A stretch of 42,512 nt of DNA from a virus: positions 1-42,512 of IMG/VR virus record IMGVR_UViG_3300042922_000700; one strand, given 5' to 3'. The notes beneath the pieces are model-generated. The model was given only the letters and a program-made list of their open reading frames with translations, did no database searches and was not told the origin of the DNA. This document shows positions 22,219 to 30,707 of this stretch, one piece after another. Every line of letters starts with the position of its first letter. Within the stretch, counting starts at the first letter, position 1. Made by a program: the position numbers and the translations under genes.

Positions 22219-23118
22219 ATGGCTGGAATTGACGTTAACCGGACTACCGCAGGCATCACGCTGACGCCTGAGCAGTCCGCTGAGATCTGGTCGAGCGCGG
22301 AGTACGCGTCGGCCGCGCTGCAGCTGTCCCAGCGTGTCGCGCTGCCCGGTTCGGGCCTGTCGGTCGACATCATCACGGGCGAGCCTGAGGCTGAGTGGGT
22401 TGGCGAGACCAACGAGAAGCCGGTCGATCGCCCGACCTTCAGCTCGAAGCTGATGACCCCGTACACGATGGCGGTCATCGTGCCGTTCTCGAACCAGTTC
22501 CGCCGCGACAAGGCTCGCCTTTACGCGGAGGTCGTTCGGAAGCTTCCTCAGGCCCTGGGCCGGAAGCTCGACCAGACGATCTTCGGCGGCGGTGCTGCGC
22601 CCGGTTCGAACTTCGACACCCTCGCCGGTGCTGCGACCGTCGGAATCGCGGGCAAGACCTACAAGGGTCTCGTTGCTGCGGACCAGGCCATCGCGACCGG
22701 TGGTGGCGTGCTCAACGGTTGGGCACTGTCCCCGCAGGCGCGTGGTCTGCTGCTCGGCGCGGAGGACACCACTGGGCGCCCGCTGTTCATCAACAACGTG
22801 CAGACCGATGGCGCGGTTCCCGCGCTGCTCGGCTCGCCGGTCTACACCACGCAGGGCGTCTACAAGACGGACTACAACGGTGCAACCGCGGGCACGGACA
22901 ACCAGCTCGGCTTTGCTGGCGACTGGTCGTCCGCGCACATCGGCATCGTCGAGGACATCCAGCTCGACATCAGCACGCAGGCCACCATCAACGACGGTGG
23001 CACGCAGATCAATCTGTGGCAGCGGAACATGTTCGCTGTCCGCGCGGAGTTCGAGGTCGGTTTCCGGGTGCGTGACATCGCTCACTTCGCCCGCCTGTCG
23101 AACGCGGTCCAGGCGTGA
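22219..23118 (+). CDS. Major capsid protein (HK97 fold)
   Basis: The 299-residue product has the HK97-fold order: an N-arm, E-loop region (SVDIITGEPEAEWVGETNEK), P-domain helix (LYAEVVRKLPQALGRKLDQT) and A-domain (GWALSPQARGLL, GSPVYTTQGV). The end, AEFEVGFRVRDIAHFARL, is typical of siphoviral capsid proteins. Strong ribosome site (AAGGAGG). The adjacent scaffold gene explains the lack of a long delta domain. Confidence 0.92.
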   Translation: MAGIDVNRTTAGITLTPEQSAEIWSSAEYASAALQLSQRVALPGSGLSVDIITGEPEAEWVGETNEKPVDRPTFSSKLMTPYTMAVIVPFSNQFRRDKARLYAEVVRKLPQALGRKLDQTIFGGGAAPGSNFDTLAGAATVGIAGKTYKGLVAADQAIATGGGVLNGWALSPQARGLLLGAEDTTGRPLFINNVQTDGAVPALLGSPVYTTQGVYKTDYNGATAGTDNQLGFAGDWSSAHIGIVEDIQLDISTQATINDGGTQINLWQRNMFAVRAEFEVGFRVRDIAHFARLSNAVQA

Positions 23119-23243
23119 CCGTACTGAACGCCCCCAACTCGACCGCGACGATCGACCTCCCTGAGGAACTGATCGAGCGGTATGAGGCGGCTGGGTGGAC
23201 TCGGGTCGAGAAGCCGAAGCCGGTTACGTCGGCGAAGAAGTAG
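23115..23243 (+). CDS. Small protein after the capsid gene (42 aa)
   Basis: A GTG start overlaps the capsid stop. The product contains a beta strand then LIERYEAAGWTRVEKPKP and a lysine tail. Small proteins of this pattern (an E-Y-x-A-x-G-W element and basic end) are common directly after capsid genes in actinophages. Role unknown. Confidence 0.6.
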   Translation: MTVLNAPNSTATIDLPEELIERYEAAGWTRVEKPKPVTSAKK

Positions 23244-23260
23244 TCAGGGGAGGGGACGGG

Positions 23261-23683
23261 ATGGCTAGTCCAGCAACGATCACGGATCTGACGGCACGGT
23301 CATTCCGTCCCCTCACTGAACAAGAGCAGGCGGTCGGTGCGACGCTGCTCGAGGATGCTTGGAACCTGATCCTCACGCACCGTCCTGGTGCGGCGGACCG
23401 TCTCACGGATCCGACGTATCTGGCTCTCGTGAAGCAGGTTCAGTGCGCGATGGTTCTGCGGGTCGTCAAGAACCCTGAGGGGTTCCTGTCTGAGCAGCAG
23501 GACGACTACCAGTACCGGCGCGACTCTGCGGTCTCGGCCGGCGCTCTGTACGTCTCGGACGCTGAGCTCGCGCTGCTGGGTAGCGGTGAGGGCGTTTCTG
23601 AGGGCGCGTGGACGATCAACACTCGCCCGCCCGGCATCGGGCCCGGTTACTGGGCCACGACTGACACGTGGGTGCCCCTGTGA
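23261..23683 (+). CDS. Head-tail connector (adaptor)
   Basis: The 140-residue helical product follows the capsid genes, where SPP1 gp15-type adaptors lie. Elements seen: ITDLTARSFRPLTEQEQ, LLEDAWNLILTHRP, then QVQCAMVLRVVKNPEG and DDYQYRRDSAVSAGALYV, the last being a common adaptor signature. It would dock on the portal. Confidence 0.8.
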   Translation: MASPATITDLTARSFRPLTEQEQAVGATLLEDAWNLILTHRPGAADRLTDPTYLALVKQVQCAMVLRVVKNPEGFLSEQQDDYQYRRDSAVSAGALYVSDAELALLGSGEGVSEGAWTINTRPPGIGPGYWATTDTWVPL

Positions 23684-24060
23684 GCGCGCTCGAGCGTGGC
23701 CGGCGGATGGCTGAATCCAGGATGTCCGAGACGGTTGTTGTGGGTTCGTTCACGGACGGCCATGACGATCAAGGGAATCCGACGCGTGTGCCCGACGTGA
23801 CCCGTTATGAGGGCCCGGGGCGGATCAAGTACGAGTCGTTGGCGGTTTCGGAGCAGGACGGTGCGGGTTCTCCTGTGGCGTCTCAGGCGCCGTTTCTTTC
23901 TGTCCCGTCGTCGTCTGCGATGGCGTATGAGGGTGACGAGGTGCTGGTGACGGCATCGACGTCGGATGCGCTGTTGGTGAATCGGCAGTATCGGATTGCT
24001 GGTGTTCCTCAGGCGGGGCAGACGACGTCGCACAGGTTTCCGTTGGAGGAGATCAGCTAG
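23680..24060 (+). CDS. Head-tail stopper (DUF6093-like)
   Basis: The 126-residue product starts with GTG overlapping the adaptor stop. It begins with RGRRMAESRMSETVVVG, as do DUF6093-type stopper proteins, followed by a beta-rich body (RIKYESLAV, EVLVTASTSDALLVNRQY). It would close the head channel after packaging. Confidence 0.75.
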   Translation: MSALERGRRMAESRMSETVVVGSFTDGHDDQGNPTRVPDVTRYEGPGRIKYESLAVSEQDGAGSPVASQAPFLSVPSSSAMAYEGDEVLVTASTSDALLVNRQYRIAGVPQAGQTTSHRFPLEEIS

Positions 24061-24068
24061 GAGCTTCC

Positions 24069-24464
24069 GTGGACGGGTTCGGTGAGGTGCTGCGTTTGGC
24101 GGCGGATCTGACGGGTGCTGCGAATGGTGCCGAGGTGGCGCGTAACGCTGAGAAGGCGTTGAAGTTCACTTCGGTGCAGTTGAAGCGGGATTGGCAGCAG
24201 GGTGCTGAACGGACTGGCCTGACGGGGTATGCGGCGTCGATCGACTTCGACATCAAGCATGCGGCGGGCGAGATCAGTAGCGAGATCGGGCCGAACCTGG
24301 GACGCAACCAGGGCTCGTTCGGTTTCGTCGAAGAGGGCGGCAGCAAGGTTCGCTCGCAGCCTCAACACGCGGGACGCGACAGCCTCGAGGCGAACGAACC
24401 GGACTTCTACCGGGGCATGGAGATCGCCGTATTCGACGCGTTGACGAAGGCGGTGGGTAAGTGA
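24069..24464 (+). CDS. Tail-completion protein (HK97 gp10-like)
   Basis: The 131-residue product has the layout of the HK97 gp10 family: an N-terminal helix (NAEKALKFTSVQLKRDWQQG), a beta hairpin (ASIDFDIKHAAGEISSEIGP) and a helical end. It has a GTG start with AGGAG upstream. It lies between stopper and terminator, as expected for the connector complex. Confidence 0.75.
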   Translation: MDGFGEVLRLAADLTGAANGAEVARNAEKALKFTSVQLKRDWQQGAERTGLTGYAASIDFDIKHAAGEISSEIGPNLGRNQGSFGFVEEGGSKVRSQPQHAGRDSLEANEPDFYRGMEIAVFDALTKAVGK

Positions 24465-24904
24465 ACCTGCAGAACATCTATGACGCGGTCCGATCGTTGC
24501 TCGCTGTCGGTGTCCTCGCTAACGGGATCCCAAACCCAACCGACAAACGCGTGAGCGATTCGGTGCGGGTGAACGGCTCCACCCCTATCCGCGACAACTA
24601 CGTGGTGTTGAGTGATGAGTCTCCGTTGCTTGAGGAGAACCGGTACACGGCGCTCGAGCGGAGTGATTCGCGGGCACGTCACAGGTTTGATGTGCGTTCG
24701 GTTGCGACGTCTCCGGGTGCGAGGCGCCTGTTTCAGCAGACGGCACGCGACAACCTGATTGGCGCGGTGCCGGTGGTTGAGGGGCGGGTGTGCACGCCGG
24801 TTCAGCCGGTGGCGCCTGTTGAGGAGGGCCGTCCGCAGCATGACACGACGGCGAACCTATTCCATGTGACGGATTCGTTTGAGTTTTGGTCGTGGCCCGT
24901 CTGA
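24461..24904 (+). CDS. Tail terminator protein
   Basis: The 147-residue product (GTG start, coupled) has a helix at the N-terminus (NIYDAVRSLLAVG), a beta-sheet core (DNYVVLSDESP, RHRFDVRSVATSP) and a helix (RLFQQTARDNLIG), the fold order of gpU-type terminators that cap the tail tube. It ends TANLFHVTDSFEFWS, also frequent in the family. Confidence 0.75.
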   Translation: MNLQNIYDAVRSLLAVGVLANGIPNPTDKRVSDSVRVNGSTPIRDNYVVLSDESPLLEENRYTALERSDSRARHRFDVRSVATSPGARRLFQQTARDNLIGAVPVVEGRVCTPVQPVAPVEEGRPQHDTTANLFHVTDSFEFWSWPV

Positions 24905-25029
24905 TGTGCGCTAACGATCCACGCGAGTTCTTCATTCAGCACACCGACGCGTCTCGTGCACGTAACGCCGCGATCTGGGCGGAGACTGCTCGCCGACTGG
25001 GGATCGCCCCCGATGAGGACGAGTCCTGA
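24904..25029 (+). CDS. Small hypothetical protein (41 aa)
   Basis: The frame overlaps its neighbours by one base on each side (TGATG). The product is helical (ASRARNAAIWAETARRLG) with an acidic end. Support comes only from tight packing. Confidence 0.5.
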   Translation: MCANDPREFFIQHTDASRARNAAIWAETARRLGIAPDEDES

Positions 25030-25166
25030 TGGGTGCGCGTAAGGACTTGCGGCGGTTCATTGCGTCGGTGAGGGAAGCCCGACATGAGGTGATCCGGCTG
25101 GGTGAGGCGTTGAAGTGGGCGCGTAAGCAGCAGCGGAAGCTGCGTGAGGAAAGCGAGAACCAGTGA
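25029..25166 (+). CDS. Small basic helical protein (45 aa)
   Basis: The product is one highly basic helix (RFIASVREARHEVIRLG, EALKWARKQQRKLREESE). It is coupled on both sides. It may bind nucleic acid or be a small coiled-coil protein. No family. Confidence 0.5.
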   Translation: MGARKDLRRFIASVREARHEVIRLGEALKWARKQQRKLREESENQ

Positions 25167-25369
25167 GTGGATTCATTCGCGTTAAGCCTGCGGATAAGGG
25201 GCAGCCGCAGCACGAGTTCGATATCGCGGTTGTGCGGTATGAGGCGGACCCGAAGAAGTACACGGTCGTTGATCGTGAGCCTGTTGCAGAGCCGCGGCAG
25301 GTCAAGTACGTCCAGGCGTCGCCTGTGGCAAAGAAGTCCGGTGGATCGACTGAGAAAGGACGGGCCTGA
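25163..25369 (+). CDS. Hypothetical protein before the major tail gene (68 aa)
   Basis: The GTG start overlaps the preceding stop. The N-terminal part is a short beta unit (SGFIRVKPADKGQPQHEFDI then VVRYEADPKKY), and the C-terminus is a lysine-rich tail. Small proteins with this pattern often precede major tail genes in actinophages. Role unknown. Confidence 0.55.
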   Translation: MSGFIRVKPADKGQPQHEFDIAVVRYEADPKKYTVVDREPVAEPRQVKYVQASPVAKKSGGSTEKGRA

Positions 25370-25371
25370 CT

Positions 25372-25854
25372 ATGGCCGAAGAGAACGTACCAGCCGGGCA
25401 GGCTAGTGACGGCCGAGGCCTCGTGGCTTTCGTCGACGCGATCGCCGACCCCACTGCTCCGACTGCGAGCGTGCTGAACGCCGGTGACCGCATCACCTAC
25501 TCCCTCGTTCCGGACGGCTTCCGTCACGAGACCACGGAGAACGTGATCAGCGATGGTCGGTACACGCTCAAGCAGCTGCTCGAGCTTCCTGGAACCATCA
25601 ACGACACTCTCGAGCTTCAGTACGTCGCCGGCACGCCCGCGCAGACCACGCTGACTGAGGGCACGACTGGTTTCATCATCCACCGCCTCGGTGTTGACAA
25701 CTCTGTTGACTTCGCGGCGGGTCAGAAGGTCGACATCATCCCTGTGCGGATGGGTGTGCAGCGGAAGGTTGCGCCGACCGCCAATACGACGCTGCAGCGT
25801 GTGCAGAAGGCATTCGTCACGGGCACTGTGCGCCGTGATGTAGCTGTCGTCTGA
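25372..25854 (+). CDS. Major tail protein
   Basis: The 160-residue product has a gpV-like beta-sandwich style: TYSLVPDGFRHETTENVISD, TLELQYVAGTPAQTTL, GTTGFIIHRLGVD and KVDIIPVRMGVQRKVAP. It builds the tail tube. It is directly followed by a strong hairpin, as is usual for this highly expressed gene, and then by the tail chaperones. Confidence 0.85.
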   Translation: MAEENVPAGQASDGRGLVAFVDAIADPTAPTASVLNAGDRITYSLVPDGFRHETTENVISDGRYTLKQLLELPGTINDTLELQYVAGTPAQTTLTEGTTGFIIHRLGVDNSVDFAAGQKVDIIPVRMGVQRKVAPTANTTLQRVQKAFVTGTVRRDVAVV

Positions 25855-25862
25855 CTTTGGTT

Positions 25863-25904
25863 CCTGCCCGGGTGGGTTCACTCCACCGGCTCCACCCGGG
25901 CAGG
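25863..25904 (+). terminator. Strong hairpin after the major tail gene
   Basis: A perfect 13-bp stem CCTGCCCGGGTGG (25863-25875) pairs with 25892-25904. No U tract follows, so it may be a partial terminator or an mRNA 3' protector that raises major tail protein output over the chaperones. Confidence 0.65.
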
Positions 25905-25935
25905 TCTACCCCGTGCCGGTGGGTAGGTGGAGATC

Positions 25936-26403
25936 GTGGACATCGATATTGATGCGCTGATTGCTGAGCAGCGGGCGGAGATCGAGCGGGTCAAGTCCGA
26001 GCAGGTCGATGTTGTTGCTGCGGGCAAGATCGTGACTGTTGTGGTGCAGAAGTTGCGCCCGGATGAGTGGCAGGCGCTGGTCGCGAAGAATGCGCCGCGT
26101 ACTGCTGTTTCCGCGGATGCGAATGTGGGTTACAACCAGGATGCTCTGCCTCGCGTGTATCCGGTGGACCGGATCAAGGTTGCAGGCAAGACGGTCACTC
26201 CGGAGCAGTGGAGTTCGTTCTTTGAGGTGATCGAGCCCGCGCACAAGGCGAACGTGCACACGGTGATGTGGGGGCTGAACGTCTTCACGGCGATCAAGGA
26301 GCTGCAAGAACTGGGAAAAGCGGCGGCGGGCCAGCAGTCCAGCTCGCCCGCGAACAGGGAGTCTCGCCGAGCCGCTTCCAAGGCCGGGAGCCGGCAGGTC
26401 TGA
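25936..26403 (+). CDS. Tail assembly chaperone, short form (gpG-like)
   Basis: The 155-residue product binds the tape measure during tail assembly. It is helical and acidic, with LRPDEWQALVAKNAPR near residue 40 and FFEVIEPAHKANVHTVMWGL before the frameshift region. GTG 25936 has GGTGGAG close upstream (3-nt spacing); GTG 25927 is in frame and could also serve. The slippery site at 26313 lets some ribosomes make the longer form. Confidence 0.85.
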   Translation: MDIDIDALIAEQRAEIERVKSEQVDVVAAGKIVTVVVQKLRPDEWQALVAKNAPRTAVSADANVGYNQDALPRVYPVDRIKVAGKTVTPEQWSSFFEVIEPAHKANVHTVMWGLNVFTAIKELQELGKAAAGQQSSSPANRESRRAASKAGSRQV

Positions 26404-26714
26404 CGCGCCATTTCAATGCGGCGGGTGAGTTGACGGGGTTCTCTGTGACGACCCGCGAACCCGAGTACAGCGACCAGGACCGGGCGCTGTTGCTAGCCGA
26501 CTGGGCGGAGCGGCAAGAGCCGCGCGGTGCGCACGGCATCAAGCTTTCCGAGTCGACGGATCCGAAGTTTCAGTACGACTGGGAAGTGGATCTGCCGACT
26601 ACAGATTTCGCGCAGGAGAAGCTCCACAAGGAGCAAGAGAGCTACAAGAACACGTACCCGGATGCGGACGTGTCGTCTCTGTTGTGGCGCGTGAAGCGGA
26701 CGTCTACTGAGTGA
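25936..26714 (+). CDS. Tail assembly chaperone, -1 frameshift form (gpGT-like)
   Basis: A -1 slip on GGGAAAA (26313-26319) joins the short form through ...QELGK to the overlapping frame that ends at 26714, adding 131 residues (SGGGPAVQLAREQG onward, ending WRVKRTSTE), about 259 in total. This matches lambda G/GT and nearly all siphoviral tail chaperones. The extension has no good start codon of its own in a useful place. Confidence 0.82.
26313..26319 (+). other. Programmed -1 frameshift site
   Basis: The heptamer G-GGA-AAA is in the correct phase for simultaneous slippage: zero-frame codons GGA and AAA re-pair as GGG and AAA, and reading resumes at 26319 in the frame that continues to 26714. 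It is a canonical X-XXY-YYZ site, close to lambda's GGGAAAG. Confidence 0.85.
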
Positions 26715-27102
26715 CGAATGTGTTGGGTTCGATGGTTGCGCCGTCGGCCTCGCATGCGCGAGCGATCGACTCGGCGGGGTCGTTGAAGGTCTCGAACTCC
26801 CGGTAGATGAAGATGTCGCCGGCTGTGGGCCAGTTGTCGACGAGCTCGCTCATGCGGTCGGCGACTTCGCCTTCAGCTTGAAGTGCGGCCTCGTCGACGG
26901 CAACGCGGACGTCTTCCCATTCGTCGTCGGTTGAGCCGGCGTCGAACGCGGCACCGATCTGCATCGTGGCGTCTTCGAACGCAGAGCATGCTTCGGCGTT
27001 CGGATTGACGGTCGGGGTCGGCGTCGCATTGACCGGTTGGGCAGAAGCGCATCCGGTCAATGCGAGCACCCCGAGCAGCGCCATCGCCCCCAACTTTTTC
27101 AT
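26704..27102 (-). CDS. Lipoprotein moron within the tail genes
   Basis: The 132-residue product has a short lipoprotein signal: KK, a hydrophobic stretch and lipobox LTGC with C18, then a low-complexity PTPTVNPN linker and an acidic helical domain with two cysteines. It would be lipid-anchored on the outer face of the membrane. It lies alone on the minus strand between the chaperone and tape-measure genes and overlaps the chaperone 3' end by 11 nt. TATGCT (27110-27115) stands 7 nt before ATG 27102, suggesting its own leaderless promoter; an ATG at 27114 is the alternative. Superinfection exclusion is the likeliest role, by analogy with phage lipoproteins. Confidence 0.75.
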   Translation of the reverse strand: MKKLGAMALLGVLALTGCASAQPVNATPTPTVNPNAEACSAFEDATMQIGAAFDAGSTDDEWEDVRVAVDEAALQAEGEVADRMSELVDNWPTAGDIFIYREFETFNDPAESIARACEADGATIEPNTFVTQ

Positions 27103-27135
27103 GCCGTTGAGCATACGCGGCTAGTGACCTGATAG

Positions 27136-29850
27136 GTGGTGGTTCGTTTGGCTACTCGGGTCGTTTCTGTTCAGTTGCGTGCGCAGGTTGCTGAGTATCA
27201 GCGGGGTATGCAGGATGCGGCGAAGGCGACTCGTGAGGTCGGTACGCAGGGCGAGAAGCTGTCGCAGACGAAGCAGGCGCTTGAGACTTTGGGGCGCACG
27301 GGTGTTGTGGCCGGCGGTCTGCTTGCGGCGGGCATCGGTGTTGCGATCGCTCGGTATGCCGAGTTCGACCAGCAGATGTCGTATGTGCAGGCGGCGACTC
27401 ATGAGACGGCCGAGAACATGGGCCTGTTGCGTGAGGCCGCGCTCGAGGCTGGCGCTTCGACGGTCTTCTCTGCCACTGAGGCGGCAGGTGCGATTGAGGA
27501 GCTCTCGAAGGCGGGCGTTTCGACTGCTGACATTCTGGGCGGCGGGCTGAAGGGCGCGCTGGATCTGGCTGCGGCTGGCGGTTTGGGTGTCGCTGATGCT
27601 GCGGCGATCGCCTCGACGACGATGCAGCAGTTTGGGCTCACGGGCGCTGACGCTTCCCATGTCGCCGACCTGCTCGCTGCGGGCGCCGGCAAGGCGATGG
27701 GTGACGTGCAGGACATGTCGCAGGCGCTGAAGCAGTCTGGCTTGGTCGCGAACCAGTTCGGGCTGTCTGTGGAGGAGACCACGGGCACGCTCGCGGCTTT
27801 CGCTCAGGCGGGTCTGCTGGGTTCTGACGCTGGCACGTCGTTCCGGACGATGCTGCTTCGCCTGGCCAACCCGACGGGTGAGGCCGCAGAGGAGATGACC
27901 AAGCTCGGGATCAATGCGTACGACGCGTCTGGGCAGTTCATTGGCATGGCCGGTCTCGCCGGGCAGCTCGAGAACGGTCTCGCTGGCCTGACGGATCAGC
28001 AGCGCAACGCCTCTCTGGCGATCATCTTCGGGCAGGACGCGATCCGCGGTGCGAACGTTCTGCTGAACGAGGGTAAGAGCGGCATCGAAGGCTGGACCGA
28101 AGCCGTCAACGATCAGGGGTACGCCGCCGAAACAGCGGCCACCCGACTCGACAACCTGATGGGCGACTGGGAAGCCTTCACAGGCGCCCTTGAGACCGCC
28201 TTCATTCAGATGGGTGCTGGTGCGGACGGGCCTTTGCGGGCGCTTGTGCAGGGCCTGACGGGCCTGGTTGAGGGGTTCACGCAGCTGCCTCCTTGGGTGC
28301 AGCAGGGCACGCTGGTACTGGGCGCTGCCGTCGCAGCGATCGCGCTGCTTGGTGGCGGCGCGCTGATCGCCGTGACGAAGATTGGTGAGTTCCGCGTCGC
28401 TTTGCAGGCGCTAAACATCACGGCGGCTTCCACGAAGGGCTCGCTTGCTTCGGCGGCTGGGTTCCTGGGTGGACCGTGGGGGATCGCGATCACCGCGGCT
28501 GTTGCGGCTGCGACGGTGTGGATCACCACGAATCAGCGGATGGCGGATGCCGCGGCTCAGTTCCGGGACACCCTGGACGAGACCACGGGCGCGCTGACTG
28601 ACAACTCGCGCGAACTCATCGCGAAGAAGCTGCAGGATGCTGGCGCGTTCGACGCGGTCAAGAAGCTGGGGATCACGCAGAAGGAACTGACTGACGCGAT
28701 CTACGAGGGTGGCGACGCGTACGACTCCCTGATGGGAACTCTGCGGGACGCACATGACGACTCGCTGGGGTTCGACGCGACGCTGGGCAACACGATCAAC
28801 ACGGTCCGTGAGCTTGGTGTGAATCTTGAGGACGCGAGGGCGGGTCACGACAACCTTGCCGTAGCTACCGAAGGTTCGACTGCTGCAGCAGAGGGATCTG
28901 CGGAGGCGACGGCGGCTAACGAGGCTGCCCTGGCAGAGCTTGCTGGGCAGGCCGGCGACACGGAAGCCGACATCGAGAGCCTGGCGGACGCTATCCGCGG
29001 GTTCGGTTCGGCGCAGTTCGACGTGCGGGAGGCGTCGCGTCAGTTTGAAGCTGCTCTGGATGATCTGTCGCAGTCCGTGATCGACAACGGTGCGAGCTTG
29101 GATGTCGCGGAGCAGGCTGGCCGAGACAACGAAGCGGCGCTGGATGCGATTGCTCAGTCTGCGCTCGAGCTCGCTGCAGCCCTGTTCGTCACGACTGGCA
29201 GTCAGGATGAGGCGGCCGGGGCGATTCAGCGTGGTCGTGATGAGCTCATCGCGGCGCTGGGGCAGTTCGGTATCACCGGGCAGGCGGCGGAGGATTACGC
29301 GGACAAGCTGGGTCTGATTCCTTCGAACATTCCGACGGCGGTGCAGTTGACGGGTGCTGATGAGGCGTCTGAGAAGCTGCGTTTGCTGCGTGAACGTCTG
29401 GCTGGGATTCCGTCGTACAAGAGTGTGACGCTCGAGACGATCGAGATGCGGTCGATTACGGGTAGTGGTCGGACGGTTTCGCAGGTGGCTGGTGATGCGA
29501 ACGGTGCCGTGTACGACTATCAGGCGTTTGCTGATGGTGGTTTCGCTTCGGGGATCTACGCGGGGCGGCAGGGGTCTATTCATAAGTTCGCTGAGCCGGA
29601 GACGATCTGGGAGGCGTACATCTCGGGTAAGCCGGATGCGCGTGACCGCAACATCGGTATCTGGCAGGAGACGGGCCGGCGCCTGGGTGTTGAGCCCGCT
29701 CCTGCAGCGTCGGGTATGGCTTTCCCGGATCAGGTGACGTTGGTCGATGCTGACGGTTCCATTTTGGCGCAGGCGCGTGTGATTGCTTCGAGTTCGGCGG
29801 TTCGGGCGACGTCGGGGTTTGCTTCGACGTTTAGGGGAGGTCGTCGATGA
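27136..29850 (+). CDS. Tape measure protein
   Basis: The 904-residue product sets tail length, about 135 nm at 1.5 angstroms per residue. It has the TP901-type core in its first third (FDQQMSYVQAATHETAENMG, AGVSTADILGGGLKGALDLA, ASTTMQQFGLTGADA). Two hydrophobic stretches near residues 390-415 and 435-460 (for example LGAAVAAIALLGGGALIAV) may insert in the host membrane. The rest is helical and alanine-rich. The start is GTG 27136 or 27139. Confidence 0.93.
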   Translation: MVVRLATRVVSVQLRAQVAEYQRGMQDAAKATREVGTQGEKLSQTKQALETLGRTGVVAGGLLAAGIGVAIARYAEFDQQMSYVQAATHETAENMGLLREAALEAGASTVFSATEAAGAIEELSKAGVSTADILGGGLKGALDLAAAGGLGVADAAAIASTTMQQFGLTGADASHVADLLAAGAGKAMGDVQDMSQALKQSGLVANQFGLSVEETTGTLAAFAQAGLLGSDAGTSFRTMLLRLANPTGEAAEEMTKLGINAYDASGQFIGMAGLAGQLENGLAGLTDQQRNASLAIIFGQDAIRGANVLLNEGKSGIEGWTEAVNDQGYAAETAATRLDNLMGDWEAFTGALETAFIQMGAGADGPLRALVQGLTGLVEGFTQLPPWVQQGTLVLGAAVAAIALLGGGALIAVTKIGEFRVALQALNITAASTKGSLASAAGFLGGPWGIAITAAVAAATVWITTNQRMADAAAQFRDTLDETTGALTDNSRELIAKKLQDAGAFDAVKKLGITQKELTDAIYEGGDAYDSLMGTLRDAHDDSLGFDATLGNTINTVRELGVNLEDARAGHDNLAVATEGSTAAAEGSAEATAANEAALAELAGQAGDTEADIESLADAIRGFGSAQFDVREASRQFEAALDDLSQSVIDNGASLDVAEQAGRDNEAALDAIAQSALELAAALFVTTGSQDEAAGAIQRGRDELIAALGQFGITGQAAEDYADKLGLIPSNIPTAVQLTGADEASEKLRLLRERLAGIPSYKSVTLETIEMRSITGSGRTVSQVAGDANGAVYDYQAFADGGFASGIYAGRQGSIHKFAEPETIWEAYISGKPDARDRNIGIWQETGRRLGVEPAPAASGMAFPDQVTLVDADGSILAQARVIASSSAVRATSGFASTFRGGRR

Positions 29851-30707
29851 GTGTTGTCGCGTCTCTGGTTCCGGGTCGTTCGCCGCAGTTGGTACAGATC
29901 ATTGTGGATGAGATTCCGGATGGGGCGTCGTGGCGTCTCGTTGGGCATGTGGGGGAGTACACGCCTGGGTTGGCTCCGGGTTTGGATGTTCTTCCGGGTG
30001 AGGACACTGTGCCGGCGGATTCTGTGTTCACGGATGGTTCGTATTCGTGGGTGGTTCCGGGTGGGACGGGTGTTGGTGACGGGGATCAGGTGGTCCTTGT
30101 CGATACCCGTTCCCCTGGGAACGTGCCTGTCGTGTATCGGCTTGAGGTGGACGAGGTTGTGGAGTCGTCGGAGCCGGTGACGGTGCCTTTCCAGAACGAC
30201 ATTGTGTTGCAGACGTTGGATGGCCAGAAGGCTGTTGACGTTGAGTTGCTGGCTGGCTCGCTGGATGTTGAGTTGCCGACGAATGTGGCGACGTTCCGCG
30301 TTCCGGGTCGTCCGCGTCCGGTGGTCAGGTATGACGTGCTGAGTGATGTTGTGTCGGCGTTTGTGGTTCGGGTGCCGATGGGTCTGACGTCGGAGTTTCG
30401 TGCGGTGATCGCTTCGGGTGCTCCGATTGTGTACCGGTTTGGTGCGACGAGTTTCGATCTGGATCCGGTGGGCGTTGTGGCGTTGACGTCGGTTCAGGGT
30501 GACCCGTATCCGACGGTTGAGCAGCGTTGGTGGACGTTGGGTTATGTGCTGACGGATGACCCGTTCGCGGATGTTCGTTTGGGCGCTTTCACGTGGGTTG
30601 ACGGGTTTGACGCGGCGTTTGAGGGTCGCCCTTGGACTGACTTGGATGAGGCGTTCACGGGCCTCGAGTGGGATGCGTTTGATACTGCGGACTGGGGTTC
30701 TGTCTGA
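29847..30707 (+). CDS. Minor tail protein (distal tail-like)
   Basis: The 286-residue, all-beta product follows the tape measure, where the distal tail protein lies. Beta-rich segments include SVVASLVPGRSPQLVQIIVD, VYRLEVDEVVE and AFVVRVPMGLTSEFRAVI. It would form the ring joining the tail tube to the tip. ATGA overlaps on both sides. The exact family was not identified. Confidence 0.75.
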   Translation: MSVVASLVPGRSPQLVQIIVDEIPDGASWRLVGHVGEYTPGLAPGLDVLPGEDTVPADSVFTDGSYSWVVPGGTGVGDGDQVVLVDTRSPGNVPVVYRLEVDEVVESSEPVTVPFQNDIVLQTLDGQKAVDVELLAGSLDVELPTNVATFRVPGRPRPVVRYDVLSDVVSAFVVRVPMGLTSEFRAVIASGAPIVYRFGATSFDLDPVGVVALTSVQGDPYPTVEQRWWTLGYVLTDDPFADVRLGAFTWVDGFDAAFEGRPWTDLDEAFTGLEWDAFDTADWGSV

